37,495 bases of DNA from JABWBR01 sp036741235. GTDB taxonomy: Bacteria; Bacteroidota; Bacteroidia; Chitinophagales; Saprospiraceae. The stretch spans positions 1-37,495 of the forward strand of contig DAINSQ010000026.1 in the NCBI GenBank assembly GCA_036741235.1, read 5' to 3'. A model generated the notes under the pieces. The model saw only the letters and a program-made list of their open reading frames with translations. It did no database searches and was not told the DNA's origin. A program made the translations under genes and the position numbers. The number at the start of each line of letters is the position of its first letter. The first letter of the stretch is position 1. Positions 29,728-37,495 of the stretch are shown one piece after another.

Positions 29728-32700
29728 TCAGAACAACGCCGATACTTGCGCTCTGCCCACATGAACCGTCCGGGCTTCCCCCGTCTGCCGGCCTTCGTAG
29801 TTCAGACTCAGCGTAAGGTTGCGCGAAAGCTGCCGGTTTAGGCCCAGGTTCCACAGCCAGTTGCGCCCGTTTTGCAGTCCGTTTAGTATGGCAAACCCCA
29901 CCGGAGTGGCCGCCTCCCCCTCGAAATTTATCCGGATATACGACAGGCGCAGCCGTAGTTGCGATTGCGCCGAGCGGTTGTAGGTGGCCTCGGCGCTCAA
30001 CTGGTGCTGCACGGCCTTCTCGCCTACATCGCCGATGATGTTGCGGTCGAGTTGGTATTTGTACCCGCCCACAATGCGGAAATTTTTATTGGGCAAATAA
30101 GTTAACTGCGGCTCTATGCGGGTAAAACGCAGACGGAAATCTTTGTTGTTGAAAAATTCCGAGTCGCTCTCGCGCAGTCCCCGCGCCAAAGCGCATACCA
30201 GACTAACCGTACTGCCGGCATTCCAGCGGCCCCGCAGCAGGGTTTCGCTCAGCCGGCGGGCTTCGTAGCCGGTGATCTGTATGATGCGACTGCGGTTGTC
30301 AGACTGGCCCAGTTGCAAGTCGTACCGGGGGTTGGCCCGGTCAAAAAACAGGGTGTTGCGAATGTTGGAGTTGAGCGAAACCAGCGCCGTATCGGCAATG
30401 GCGAGCTGAAAGGGATTCCAGGGCTGCACGCCGTCGGCCTGCAGGGTTTTGCGCGTCAGGTTGAAGGTAGATTGGGTCGACAGGCGGCTCAGCCATTTCC
30501 GGAATCCTTTTTGTTGCTGCCAAATGGGGCGGGGGTCCAATATCAGACTTTGATTGATGCTCACGTTGTTGGTGCGGATGAATTCATTGGTGAACAAACT
30601 CACCCTCACATAGTCGGCCTGGTCTTGAAACGGGGCTATTTCCATTTCGTTGAGTTGTATTTTGCCGTCGTTGTTAAACAGGCTGTCGAGCCACACGTGG
30701 GTACCCGACCCTTGCGCTACCTTGACATAGGTAAATGCAACCCGCGGCTCCTGCCCAGAGGTGACTTCGTAGGTCGTTGTGGAGCGCAGGGCGCCTTTCC
30801 AGGCCACCGCGCCAACGTCAAACCGGCTCAGGAAGGTGGCGCCGGCGCGCTGCGGCGTGAGGGTTGTGTCGGCAATTTCCAGATTGCGATAGCTAAACAA
30901 CAGCGCTGTTTGCAGGCCTTTGAGCTTATTCCACTGCCCGTTGAGGTTTAATTCGGTGGCGTCGGCGCTGCGGCGGAAGGCCGTGGCAACCGGGGTGTAA
31001 TCGGTGCGGCGTTGGGCGTTCATATTGATCACGATAGCGGCCGTATCGGGGCTTTGCAGGAAAATGCCGTAGCGGTCGTAGTAAAAGCTGGAAGCCTGCA
31101 AAGTATCGCTTTCGCGGCGTTCGCTTTTTTCGCGTTCTCCGTTGAGGCCGATTTGCCAGTTGCCCAGGGCGGGCAGGGTGCGGCTGATGCGTATTTTAGG
31201 TCTGGAAAAGCTGGTCTGCCTTAGTGTTTCGGCGGTTTGGAGCCAGCTCGATTGCCCGTCGATGATCCAGTTGTTGCGCTGAAGTTGCAGCAGGGCGCCG
31301 TGGCGCAGTCCGTTGTATAAGGTATCGCGCAGAAAGGCGCTGAGTTCGTAGCCGGCCTGTCCCCAGCCGGTTTTTCGGAGGATGACGGCGGCGCGGCCGA
31401 GTTGCTCGCCGGCGACGGGGGCGGTACCTACGCCTTGAATGTTGGCGATATTCCAGTCGCGCAGGAATTCCTGATTGCGGTAAGGATTGAGGGCTTGAAA
31501 ATGCTGCTGGGTAAATTCATAACCGGCCTGCGTATTGAGTGTCCAGCCGCTGCTATCGCTGCCCAAACGGAAATCGCGGCTCAGGGAGGCATAGCCGGCC
31601 AGCCCTATATCATCGCCGCCGTCGAGGTTGGAAAACCGGTTCAGGTCGCGGCGACTCATGGCCACTTCGGTGCGCAGCAGGGTTTGGCGGGGTAGCTTCC
31701 ACTCGGCGCCTGCGGTGAATAGTTGTTGTTGCTCCGGCGCGGTAAGCTGGGTCAGCGGGGCGTAATCGCCGCGGCGCCGGCAGGTGGCGGGGTCGGGAGC
31801 TATCCAGCGGTATACGCGTTCGTTGGCGGCCTGCTCGGTGTCCAGCACATAGTCGCCGGCGCCGGCGCCGACAAAGCTGAAGCGGGCCACATACCGCCCA
31901 CTGTCGGGGTTGGTTGTGTAGGCCAGGTATTGGATAAGGCTATCCTGGCCGTTGCAGTTGATCACTGCGTTGCGCATGGCATAGGTGGCGCGCGCGGCGC
32001 CTGCGCTTCCGACAGTGTCGATGGTGGAGACCACGGCCTGCGACAGGTTGTCGCCGGCGTCGCGCAATACGCGTTTCTGGTCGTCGGTCAACTGTTGGTC
32101 GCCGGTAGAAGTGCGGCTGTCCTGCTGGTTGAAGGCATTGACGTACAGGCGCATCCCCCCTGTCTCGTAATCCACATTAAACGCATACAGCGATCGCAGG
32201 TAGCTTTGGTCGGCGTATTCAAACTCCACAATAATACGGCTGTCTTTGGTGATTAGCCTGCGGCTGGTAAACGTAATCTCGCCGCGGTTGTAATCTATCA
32301 CATAATCGGCTTCGAGGCCGCGCTGCACAATCTGGCCGTCGAGCCATACCCTTTCAGTGCCGGCCAGGATAATGATAAACAGTTCGCCCTGGCTGCCCTG
32401 TAGCCGGTAGGGGCCCTGGTTGCCCTCCTGCTGGTTGAGTTGGTTGCGGGCAAATTGTCCGCGGGAAATAGCGACACTGGCATTGGTACTCAGCGCGCCT
32501 TTGCCGAGTTGCTGCCGGGTAGAAAACGTAGCGCCCTGCAATTTTTTAAAATAATTCATAAAATACGACGCCGGGCGCTGGAGTTCGTAATCGCCGGCGA
32601 TGAGCCGGGTATTGCCTTTTTTGAGCTGAATGAAAATTTTATCGAATTCGCGCAATTGCTGGGTATTGCCCTCTGCTTGCAGGGGTATGTTTTCGTCGGT

Positions 32701-33225
32701 GATAGCGGCGAGGATCTCGATGCCGTCGCCGAGGTTGCCGGCCAGTTGCAGGTTAAAACTGGAATTGAGCACGAGGTCCTGGCTATTGCCAAACGACACG
32801 CCGCGGCTAAAGCTGCCGCTGTAGTCGAGGCCCTTGAAATCCACCAGCGGGTTATCGCGTTCGTAGGGGTTGTATCTAAGTCCGACGATAGCGCCCACCG
32901 TATCGCGCTGTAATAACGCGGTATCGAGGCGGGCGAAAGTTTTTCCCAGGTTGAAAGGCAATACGCGGTATCGGATCGTAACAGGCCCCGCCACCGGTTT
33001 TTGCCACACGATGGCGTTGTTGTCGATGCGGTAAAAACTGGTGTCGAGCAGCGTTTCGCCTGCGCCGACCATCACCGAAGACGCCGCAATGGTAAGGCTA
33101 TCGAGGATTTGCCGTCCTTCGGGCGCTACTACTGTGCGCAGGCGAAAATTGGAGAGGTCGCCTTGCTGTGCATGCAGCGCGCCCACCCCAAATATGCCGA
33201 TTACGAAGAGTAGTAGTTTTCGCAT
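29728..33225 (-). CDS. Large outer-membrane beta-barrel protein of unknown function
   Basis: 1165 residues from the ATG at 33225 (an upstream GTG adds three residues). Signal peptide MRKLLLFVIGIFGVGALHAQ. An N-terminal beta-sandwich (about 25-110) leads into a very long chain of amphipathic beta strands with tight turns, including GSFSRGVSFGNSQDLVLNSS and ASYFMNYFKKLQGATF. It ends in phenylalanine (AQVSALF), as outer-membrane barrel proteins do. There is no plug domain, so it is not a TonB receptor, and no sorting domain. It is the last gene of a possible minus-strand run after the phosphodiesterase and cyclophilin genes. Transport, secretion or surface assembly are possible roles. Confidence 0.75.
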   Translation of the reverse strand: MRKLLLFVIGIFGVGALHAQQGDLSNFRLRTVVAPEGRQILDSLTIAASSVMVGAGETLLDTSFYRIDNNAIVWQKPVAGPVTIRYRVLPFNLGKTFARLDTALLQRDTVGAIVGLRYNPYERDNPLVDFKGLDYSGSFSRGVSFGNSQDLVLNSSFNLQLAGNLGDGIEILAAITDENIPLQAEGNTQQLREFDKIFIQLKKGNTRLIAGDYELQRPASYFMNYFKKLQGATFSTRQQLGKGALSTNASVAISRGQFARNQLNQQEGNQGPYRLQGSQGELFIIILAGTERVWLDGQIVQRGLEADYVIDYNRGEITFTSRRLITKDSRIIVEFEYADQSYLRSLYAFNVDYETGGMRLYVNAFNQQDSRTSTGDQQLTDDQKRVLRDAGDNLSQAVVSTIDTVGSAGAARATYAMRNAVINCNGQDSLIQYLAYTTNPDSGRYVARFSFVGAGAGDYVLDTEQAANERVYRWIAPDPATCRRRGDYAPLTQLTAPEQQQLFTAGAEWKLPRQTLLRTEVAMSRRDLNRFSNLDGGDDIGLAGYASLSRDFRLGSDSSGWTLNTQAGYEFTQQHFQALNPYRNQEFLRDWNIANIQGVGTAPVAGEQLGRAAVILRKTGWGQAGYELSAFLRDTLYNGLRHGALLQLQRNNWIIDGQSSWLQTAETLRQTSFSRPKIRISRTLPALGNWQIGLNGEREKSERRESDTLQASSFYYDRYGIFLQSPDTAAIVINMNAQRRTDYTPVATAFRRSADATELNLNGQWNKLKGLQTALLFSYRNLEIADTTLTPQRAGATFLSRFDVGAVAWKGALRSTTTYEVTSGQEPRVAFTYVKVAQGSGTHVWLDSLFNNDGKIQLNEMEIAPFQDQADYVRVSLFTNEFIRTNNVSINQSLILDPRPIWQQQKGFRKWLSRLSTQSTFNLTRKTLQADGVQPWNPFQLAIADTALVSLNSNIRNTLFFDRANPRYDLQLGQSDNRSRIIQITGYEARRLSETLLRGRWNAGSTVSLVCALARGLRESDSEFFNNKDFRLRFTRIEPQLTYLPNKNFRIVGGYKYQLDRNIIGDVGEKAVQHQLSAEATYNRSAQSQLRLRLSYIRINFEGEAATPVGFAILNGLQNGRNWLWNLGLNRQLSRNLTLSLNYEGRQTGEARTVHVGRAQVSALF

Positions 33226-33367
33226 TATAGTCACTAACGTACAACCTTATCAGGTGTTGACGCCAGGGGCGGGGGTTTTATTGTTCTGCGGTCTGTCGGT
33301 TGTGAGTCGTCGGTCTGTTAATGAGTTTACAGTTTTACGTTTGGTCGCAAAGTCCAACAGTCGCTCC

Positions 33368-33862
33368 TTACACTTCGCCGCAATCGACAATCTCCACGGC
33401 GGCGGCGGGCATACCGCTGCGTGAACCTTTACTTTCAATCGTCTTCACCACATCCATTCCTTCCACCACTTTGCCGAATACTACGTGTTTGCCGTCGAGC
33501 CAGGGGGTGACTACGGTGGTGATAAAAAACTGAGAGCCGTTGGTATTAGGGCCGGCATTGGCCATAGAGAGCAGCCCTGGAGCGTCATGCCTGAGGGTGA
33601 AGTTCTCATCGGCAAAACGAGCGCCGTAGATCGACTTGCCGCCGCGGCCGTCGCCGGAGGTGAAGTCGCCGCCCTGAATCATGAATTCCGGGATGATGCG
33701 GTGAAATTTGCTGTTTTTATAACCAAAACCCATCTCGCCGGTACACAACTTATGGAAGTTCTCGCAGGTCTTGGGAACGATATCGTTAAATAATTCAAAT
33801 ACGATGCGGCCTGCGGGCGCGCCGTCGATGGCAATGTCGAAGAATACTTGTGTATTGTTCAT
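33368..33862 (-). CDS. Cyclophilin-type peptidyl-prolyl isomerase (CypA-like)
   Basis: 164 residues, no signal peptide, so cytoplasmic. Catalytic and binding residues can be read at the same positions as in human cyclophilin A: R55 and F60 (FHRIIPEFMIQGG), Q63, Q111 and F113 (GSQFFITT), W121 (TPWLDGKHVVFG) and H126. W121 is the residue linked to cyclosporin binding and is often replaced in bacterial cyclophilins. It catalyses cis-trans isomerisation of X-Pro bonds. The start is only 27 bp from the end of the upstream phosphodiesterase gene, which suggests co-transcription. Confidence 0.95.
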   Translation of the reverse strand: MNNTQVFFDIAIDGAPAGRIVFELFNDIVPKTCENFHKLCTGEMGFGYKNSKFHRIIPEFMIQGGDFTSGDGRGGKSIYGARFADENFTLRHDAPGLLSMANAGPNTNGSQFFITTVVTPWLDGKHVVFGKVVEGMDVVKTIESKGSRSGMPAAAVEIVDCGEV

Positions 33863-33889
33863 GATATTGGTTGTTATGGAAAAATAAAA

Positions 33890-35152
33890 TCAGTTTTTGA
33901 TGATCAGCGCTTCCAGTACATCTGCTTGCCCGTCAATATCGGAAGGTATAGGCAGTTGTAGCAAGCTGCAAATAAATGGATAAACGTGGATATTGCGAAA
34001 AGAAGGCGCCACAATTCCAGGTTTGATATGCGGGCCGCGGGCGTAAAAGATACCGTGCATGTCGCGAATGGCCGGGTCAAAACCGTGTTCGCCGCGTTTG
34101 CCGCCGGTAGTTTTCAACAACTGCATCGAGCGACTGTAGGTAAAATAATACGGGTATTCTGCCAGCGCAATGAGTTGCCCCAGGCGCGGGTGCGATATGC
34201 TGTCGCGGTAATGGGGGAATGCTTCGGTTTTGTAAATTGTGCAATGGGTTGCCTGGCTTTGGAGGTAGGTATACGCGCTGTCGATGCTGACGCCTTTGTT
34301 TAAGTAAAAATGGGCCAGCGGACCGTTGTTGACGGTGCGGTAGAGGTCGTCGTTTTCGAGTTTTTCAATGGGCATATACTGATCGACGTCTACTTCGGCC
34401 ATGCCGTGGTCGGATACAAAGATGATATTGACGGGAAGCCCCGATACTTCGATGCCATCAAAAAGCAGTCCCAGGGCGTCATCCAGTTCCAACAATGCCT
34501 TCCGCAGTTTTTTCTTGTTGTTGGGGCCGTAGCGATGGCCGGCGTCATCCATATTGGAGAAATACATGGTAATCAGGTGCGGGCGCTCGGCTTCCGGTAA
34601 ACGCAGCCATTCAAGAGCCTGTTGTACGCGTTGTTTTTCGCTTACCTTGCCGTCGTAGGTATACCAGTAAGTCGGGCGAATACCCTGGATATCAGCTTCC
34701 GAACCGACAAAGAAAAAACTCGCCGATACCATGCCCTGTTGTTCGGCCAATACCCAAAGCGGCGTGCCGTGGTACCAACTTCCGTCTTCTACTATGTCGC
34801 GTTTGCCCATGCTGTAAACCCGATTTTTCTCGGGTGCGAAAAAGCTGTTGTTTACGAGCCCGTGATGCTCGGGGTACATGCCGGTGGCGATGGAGTAGTG
34901 GTTGGGAAAGGTTTTGGAGGGGAAACAGGAGATCATCGACTCCGCCTGGGCCCCGCCGGCAATAAAGGCTGACAAATGCGGGGGCTTGAATCGCTGCACG
35001 TAATCCCACCGAAATCCGTCGAGGGAGATGAGGAATACATAGGGTTTTTCGAGGTGGGCTTCTGCGTTGCGCCGCCCGGCCTCCCGGTGCATGGGCTGGG
35101 TACAGGCTTGCTGCACGGTGAGCAATAACAAGATAGCGAACAGAAATTTCAT
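33890..35152 (-). CDS. Exported NPP-type nucleotide pyrophosphatase/phosphodiesterase (alkaline phosphatase superfamily)
   Basis: 420 residues from the ATG at 35152; the 20 extra upstream residues are polar and are not part of the signal peptide (MKFLFAILLLLTVQQACTQ). Active-site residues of the NPP family are in order: D45 (LISLDGF), nucleophile T81 (SKTFPNHYS), N102 (LVNNS), D202 and H206 (MDDAGHRYG), D248 and H249 (VSDHGM) and a late His in GEHGFDP. The enzyme would hydrolyse phosphodiesters such as nucleotides or phospholipid headgroups in the periplasm. A cysteine at residue 17 could make it a lipoprotein, but the lipobox is poor. It is divergent from the MoxR ATPase gene across 287 bp in which I see no strong promoter. 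Confidence 0.92.
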   Translation of the reverse strand: MKFLFAILLLLTVQQACTQPMHREAGRRNAEAHLEKPYVFLISLDGFRWDYVQRFKPPHLSAFIAGGAQAESMISCFPSKTFPNHYSIATGMYPEHHGLVNNSFFAPEKNRVYSMGKRDIVEDGSWYHGTPLWVLAEQQGMVSASFFFVGSEADIQGIRPTYWYTYDGKVSEKQRVQQALEWLRLPEAERPHLITMYFSNMDDAGHRYGPNNKKKLRKALLELDDALGLLFDGIEVSGLPVNIIFVSDHGMAEVDVDQYMPIEKLENDDLYRTVNNGPLAHFYLNKGVSIDSAYTYLQSQATHCTIYKTEAFPHYRDSISHPRLGQLIALAEYPYYFTYSRSMQLLKTTGGKRGEHGFDPAIRDMHGIFYARGPHIKPGIVAPSFRNIHVYPFICSLLQLPIPSDIDGQADVLEALIIKN

Positions 35153-35439
35153 TGTTGTGCGGATTTTTGTGATTGACGGGATAAATGACTTGCTTTCTGT
35201 CTTTTTCGCCAACTACCGGGAGTTAATTTTATGTATAAATTAGCAACCTGGCGCTGAAGGTTTTGATAAAACCCGTGTTCAAACGCGAGCAATCACTTTT
35301 GTAGCCGAATATAAAAATTATTGTCCAAATATGCTAATATTGAACCCTGCGCGGTGGGATTAAAAGAGCCATTAAGGCAATAATTGGGTGAACGAAGGCT
35401 GAAAGCAACTAAATTCATGCCTGATAAATAACAAATATC

Positions 35440-36582
35440 ATGAAACGCGACGAAACCTGGCTTGCCGGCGATGAAGGCGGTATCTTACGTCCACGAGCCG
35501 AGTTGGCATATGCCCACGAACTGGAGGCCCTGGCCCGTGCCGACAAGCACCCTCGCCCTGCCAACTGGCGCTTGTCGCCCTGGGCGGTTGTGCAGTATTT
35601 GATGGGGGGCGAATTAGAAGACGGTACAGTTATAGAGCCTAAATACTACGGTCAGCGCCGCCTCATGGAAGTAGCCGTAGCCACCCTGGCCACCGACCGC
35701 GCGCTGTTGCTCATCGGCGTGCCGGGTACGGCCAAAACCTGGGTGTCGGAACACCTGGCCGCCGCGATCAGCGGCGATTCAACCCTGTTGGTACAAGGCA
35801 CCGCCGGCGCCGGGGAAGAAACCTTGCGCTACGGTTGGAATTACGCCCGCCTCATTGCGGAGGGGCCTTCAGAAAATGCCCTCGTGGCCAGTCCGGTAAT
35901 GCGCGCCATGCAAGACGGCAAAATAGCGCGCGTGGAAGAACTCACCCGCATCCCCTCCGATGTACAGGATGCGCTCATCACCTTATTGTCGGAAAAATCG
36001 CTACCGGTGCCCGAATTGGGCATGAACATAGCGGCTCGCCGGGGCTTCAATCTTATCGCCACGGCCAACGATCGCGACAAGGGCATCAACGATTTGTCAA
36101 GCGCCCTGCGCCGCCGATTCAACACGGTAGTGATGCCGCTGCCGGCAAGTCTGGAGGAAGAAGTACAAATTGTAAAAAGCAGGGTAGAACAACTGGGGCA
36201 TCAGCTCGAATTGCCGGCTACTGCGGCGCCGGTGCAGGAGATATACCGGCTGGTGACGATTTTCCGGGAGCTGCGCAGTGGAAAAACCGAAGACGGGAGG
36301 GCCAGGCTCAAATCGCCGTCGAGCACGTTGAGTACGGCGGAGGCGATTTCTGTTATTAACAGCGGGCAAGCGCTGGCGGTGCATTTTGGCAATGGGACGA
36401 TGAAAGCGACCGACCTGGCGGCCAGTCTGACCGGAGCAGTAATCAAAGACCCGGTGCAGGACAAGCAGGTCTGGCTCGAATACCTCGAAACCGTTTTGCG
36501 CAGCCGCAAAGACTGGTCAGATCTCTACCAGGCCTGCAAGTCCTTGTTGGAAGAACCGGGTATTACATCTTCTTCCACTTAG
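35440..36582 (+). CDS. YehL-type MoxR AAA+ ATPase
   Basis: 380 residues, close to E. coli YehL. Walker A GVPGTAKT (93-100), a Walker-B-like VEEL (165-168) with Glu in the place of the usual first Asp, sensor-1 ATAN (207-210) and arginine finger region ALRRRF (222-227). RIPSDVQDALITLLSEKSLPVPEL and the lid with PSSTLSTAEAISV also match this subfamily. MoxR ATPases act as chaperones that work with VWA-domain partners; in the YehL type the usual neighbours are a DUF5682 protein, a VWA protein and a SWIM zinc-finger protein. None is beside it here: the next gene is convergent and overlaps its end by 20 bp. Confidence 0.88.
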   Translation: MKRDETWLAGDEGGILRPRAELAYAHELEALARADKHPRPANWRLSPWAVVQYLMGGELEDGTVIEPKYYGQRRLMEVAVATLATDRALLLIGVPGTAKTWVSEHLAAAISGDSTLLVQGTAGAGEETLRYGWNYARLIAEGPSENALVASPVMRAMQDGKIARVEELTRIPSDVQDALITLLSEKSLPVPELGMNIAARRGFNLIATANDRDKGINDLSSALRRRFNTVVMPLPASLEEEVQIVKSRVEQLGHQLELPATAAPVQEIYRLVTIFRELRSGKTEDGRARLKSPSSTLSTAEAISVINSGQALAVHFGNGTMKATDLAASLTGAVIKDPVQDKQVWLEYLETVLRSRKDWSDLYQACKSLLEEPGITSSST

Positions 36583-37426
36583 CGATAGCTACTTCCACGT
36601 CGGTTTTGATTTCGGGGAAGTACTTGTACTCGTCGTTAGTTTTGCTCATTTCCACCACTTTTTCGGCGGTAGCTATGGCGGCTTTATAATCGCCGCGCTT
36701 GGCTTGTACGCGGGCTTTTACCCACCAGTTCCACACATCCTTGCGCAGCGCGGCGCTTTCGTCGGCGTGTTGGAGCGCCAGGTTCAGGTCGCCCTCGTTT
36801 TCGGCGAGGAACTCGGCGGCTTCGGCGTGTATCCACCATAAGTCGTCGGCGGGAGCGGTTTCCAGCGCTTTCTCGATATTGGCTATTGAAAGCCGCATGA
36901 CATCGGTAGAGAATGGCAGGTAGATGCGCTTTTTCTCCCAGGCGAGTCGAATATAGCCGTTGGCGATGCCTTTGTCTTCGATGGTAAATTGCAGGCGCTC
37001 TTCGTCTTGCGCAACGGTTTTTGTTACTACGTCAAAGCGCATAGCGTCTTTCGACTGGTCGTAGTTGGAGCCTCCCCACAGGTCGGTTGCGGTATTCAAT
37101 ACGGCCGTCCAGGTATCGCCTTCTTTGGGAATCAAGAAAAGGGCGTATTTCCCTCTGGGAAGATTTTTGCCGTCGATTTTCACATCTGTGCTAAACTCAA
37201 TGGTGGTAGCCTGGTTGGCGCCGGCGCGCCAGAGTTTGTCGTAAGGAACGAGTTCGCCCCAGATTTTGCGTTCTCTGACGGCAGGACTGGAGTAGTTGAC
37301 GGTTACGTCGGTGAGCCCTACGCGGTAAGATACGCTTGCCTTAGGGCTTTTGGCCGGCAGTTCGAGTTGAGCCTGCACGGAGCCTGCGATGACAAGGGTA
37401 AAGAGGATGGTTAAGATGGATTTCAT
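36563..37426 (-). CDS. DUF2911 domain-containing secreted protein
   Basis: 287 residues. Signal peptide MKSILTILFTLVIAGSVQAQ. Residues 22-170 match DUF2911 (KASVSYRVGLTDVTVNYSSP, then ERKIWGELVPYDKLWRAGAN, LPRGKYALFLIPKEGDTW, and NGYIRLAWEKKRIYLPF). The C-terminal 110 residues are helical, TPR-like (LALQHADESAALR, DYKAAIATAEKVVEM). DUF2911 proteins are common in Bacteroidota and their function is unknown. Tail-to-tail overlap with the MoxR gene is 20 bp. Confidence 0.9.
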   Translation of the reverse strand: MKSILTILFTLVIAGSVQAQLELPAKSPKASVSYRVGLTDVTVNYSSPAVRERKIWGELVPYDKLWRAGANQATTIEFSTDVKIDGKNLPRGKYALFLIPKEGDTWTAVLNTATDLWGGSNYDQSKDAMRFDVVTKTVAQDEERLQFTIEDKGIANGYIRLAWEKKRIYLPFSTDVMRLSIANIEKALETAPADDLWWIHAEAAEFLAENEGDLNLALQHADESAALRKDVWNWWVKARVQAKRGDYKAAIATAEKVVEMSKTNDEYKYFPEIKTDVEVAIAKWKKM

Positions 37427-37445
37427 GGCTGTTGTAATTTATTAT

Positions 37446-37495
37446 ATGAGAGGTTATGAGGGGTTATGAGGGGTTATGAGGGGGTATGAGGGGTT
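37446..37495. repeat. Decamer tandem repeat (GGGTTATGAG)n
   Basis: From 37446 to the end of the window a 10-bp unit repeats: one variant copy at 37451-37460, two perfect copies (37461-37480), one variant and a partial copy. The array runs off the window edge. It lies upstream of the DUF2911 gene start, so it could lie in that gene's promoter region. Confidence 0.9.

Noticed and set aside
35440..36582. vWA-MoxR conflict or defence system
   Set aside because: Only the ATPase is present; no VWA, protease, effector or other defence-type genes lie beside it, so a defence role cannot be supported.

Overview
The window looks like chromosomal DNA of a Bacteroidota bacterium, most likely from the Saprospiraceae or a close relative. 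The sequence evidence is: three large secreted proteins with C-terminal Por/type IX (T9SS) sorting domains, a CarboxypepD_reg-type TonB-dependent receptor, DUF4159 and DUF2911 proteins, a PadR-PspC pair, and repeated -7 promoter boxes of the Bacteroidota type (TAnnTTTG) with no strong Shine-Dalgarno sequences. I see no rRNA, tRNA, CRISPR array or prophage. Genus-level assignment would need a database search.

Layout. 1-2175: a heptamer tandem repeat, then a PadR regulator overlapping a PspC-domain membrane protein. The latter is split by a -1 frameshift at a run of ten A, and the unit ends in a strong terminator. 2341-7270: a compact NAD(P)-linked bidirectional [NiFe] hydrogenase operon (group 3d-like): HoxF, a single-chain HoxU-HoxY fusion, HoxH and the HoxW protease. 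A zinc-less class III-like sirtuin follows 52 bp later. 8126-13365: a small exported protein, a DUF4159 protein, a LysM protein, a cytochrome c/copper type II monooxygenase with a T9SS tail, and another T9SS cargo protein. 13591-20864: a CarB lacking the C-terminal regulatory domain, a seven-heme cytochrome c/TPR lipoprotein whose start codon lies inside a perfect 13-bp hairpin, a membrane adenylate cyclase and a laccase-domain (PgeF/LACC1-like) enzyme.

20861-28465 (minus strand): a large beta-propeller/PKD/T9SS protein, a TonB-dependent receptor and two coupled unknown exported proteins. 28556-29727: an accessory scar holding a truncated IS630-type transposase, a tiny divergent ORF and palindromic CCTTGCAAGG repeats. 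29728-35152 (minus strand): a large outer-membrane barrel protein, a eukaryote-like cyclophilin and an NPP-type phosphodiesterase. 35440-37426: an orphan YehL-type MoxR AAA+ ATPase converging on a DUF2911 protein. The window closes in a decamer tandem repeat.

How the genes fit together: the most coherent unit is the hydrogenase, which would exchange electrons between H2 and NAD(H) in the cytoplasm. Its HoxU-HoxY fusion is the most unusual protein architecture in the window. The PadR-PspC unit looks like a self-regulated envelope-stress module. Most of the rest is envelope biology: secreted cargo, receptor, barrel and periplasmic redox proteins. No obviously new defence or mobile system is present.
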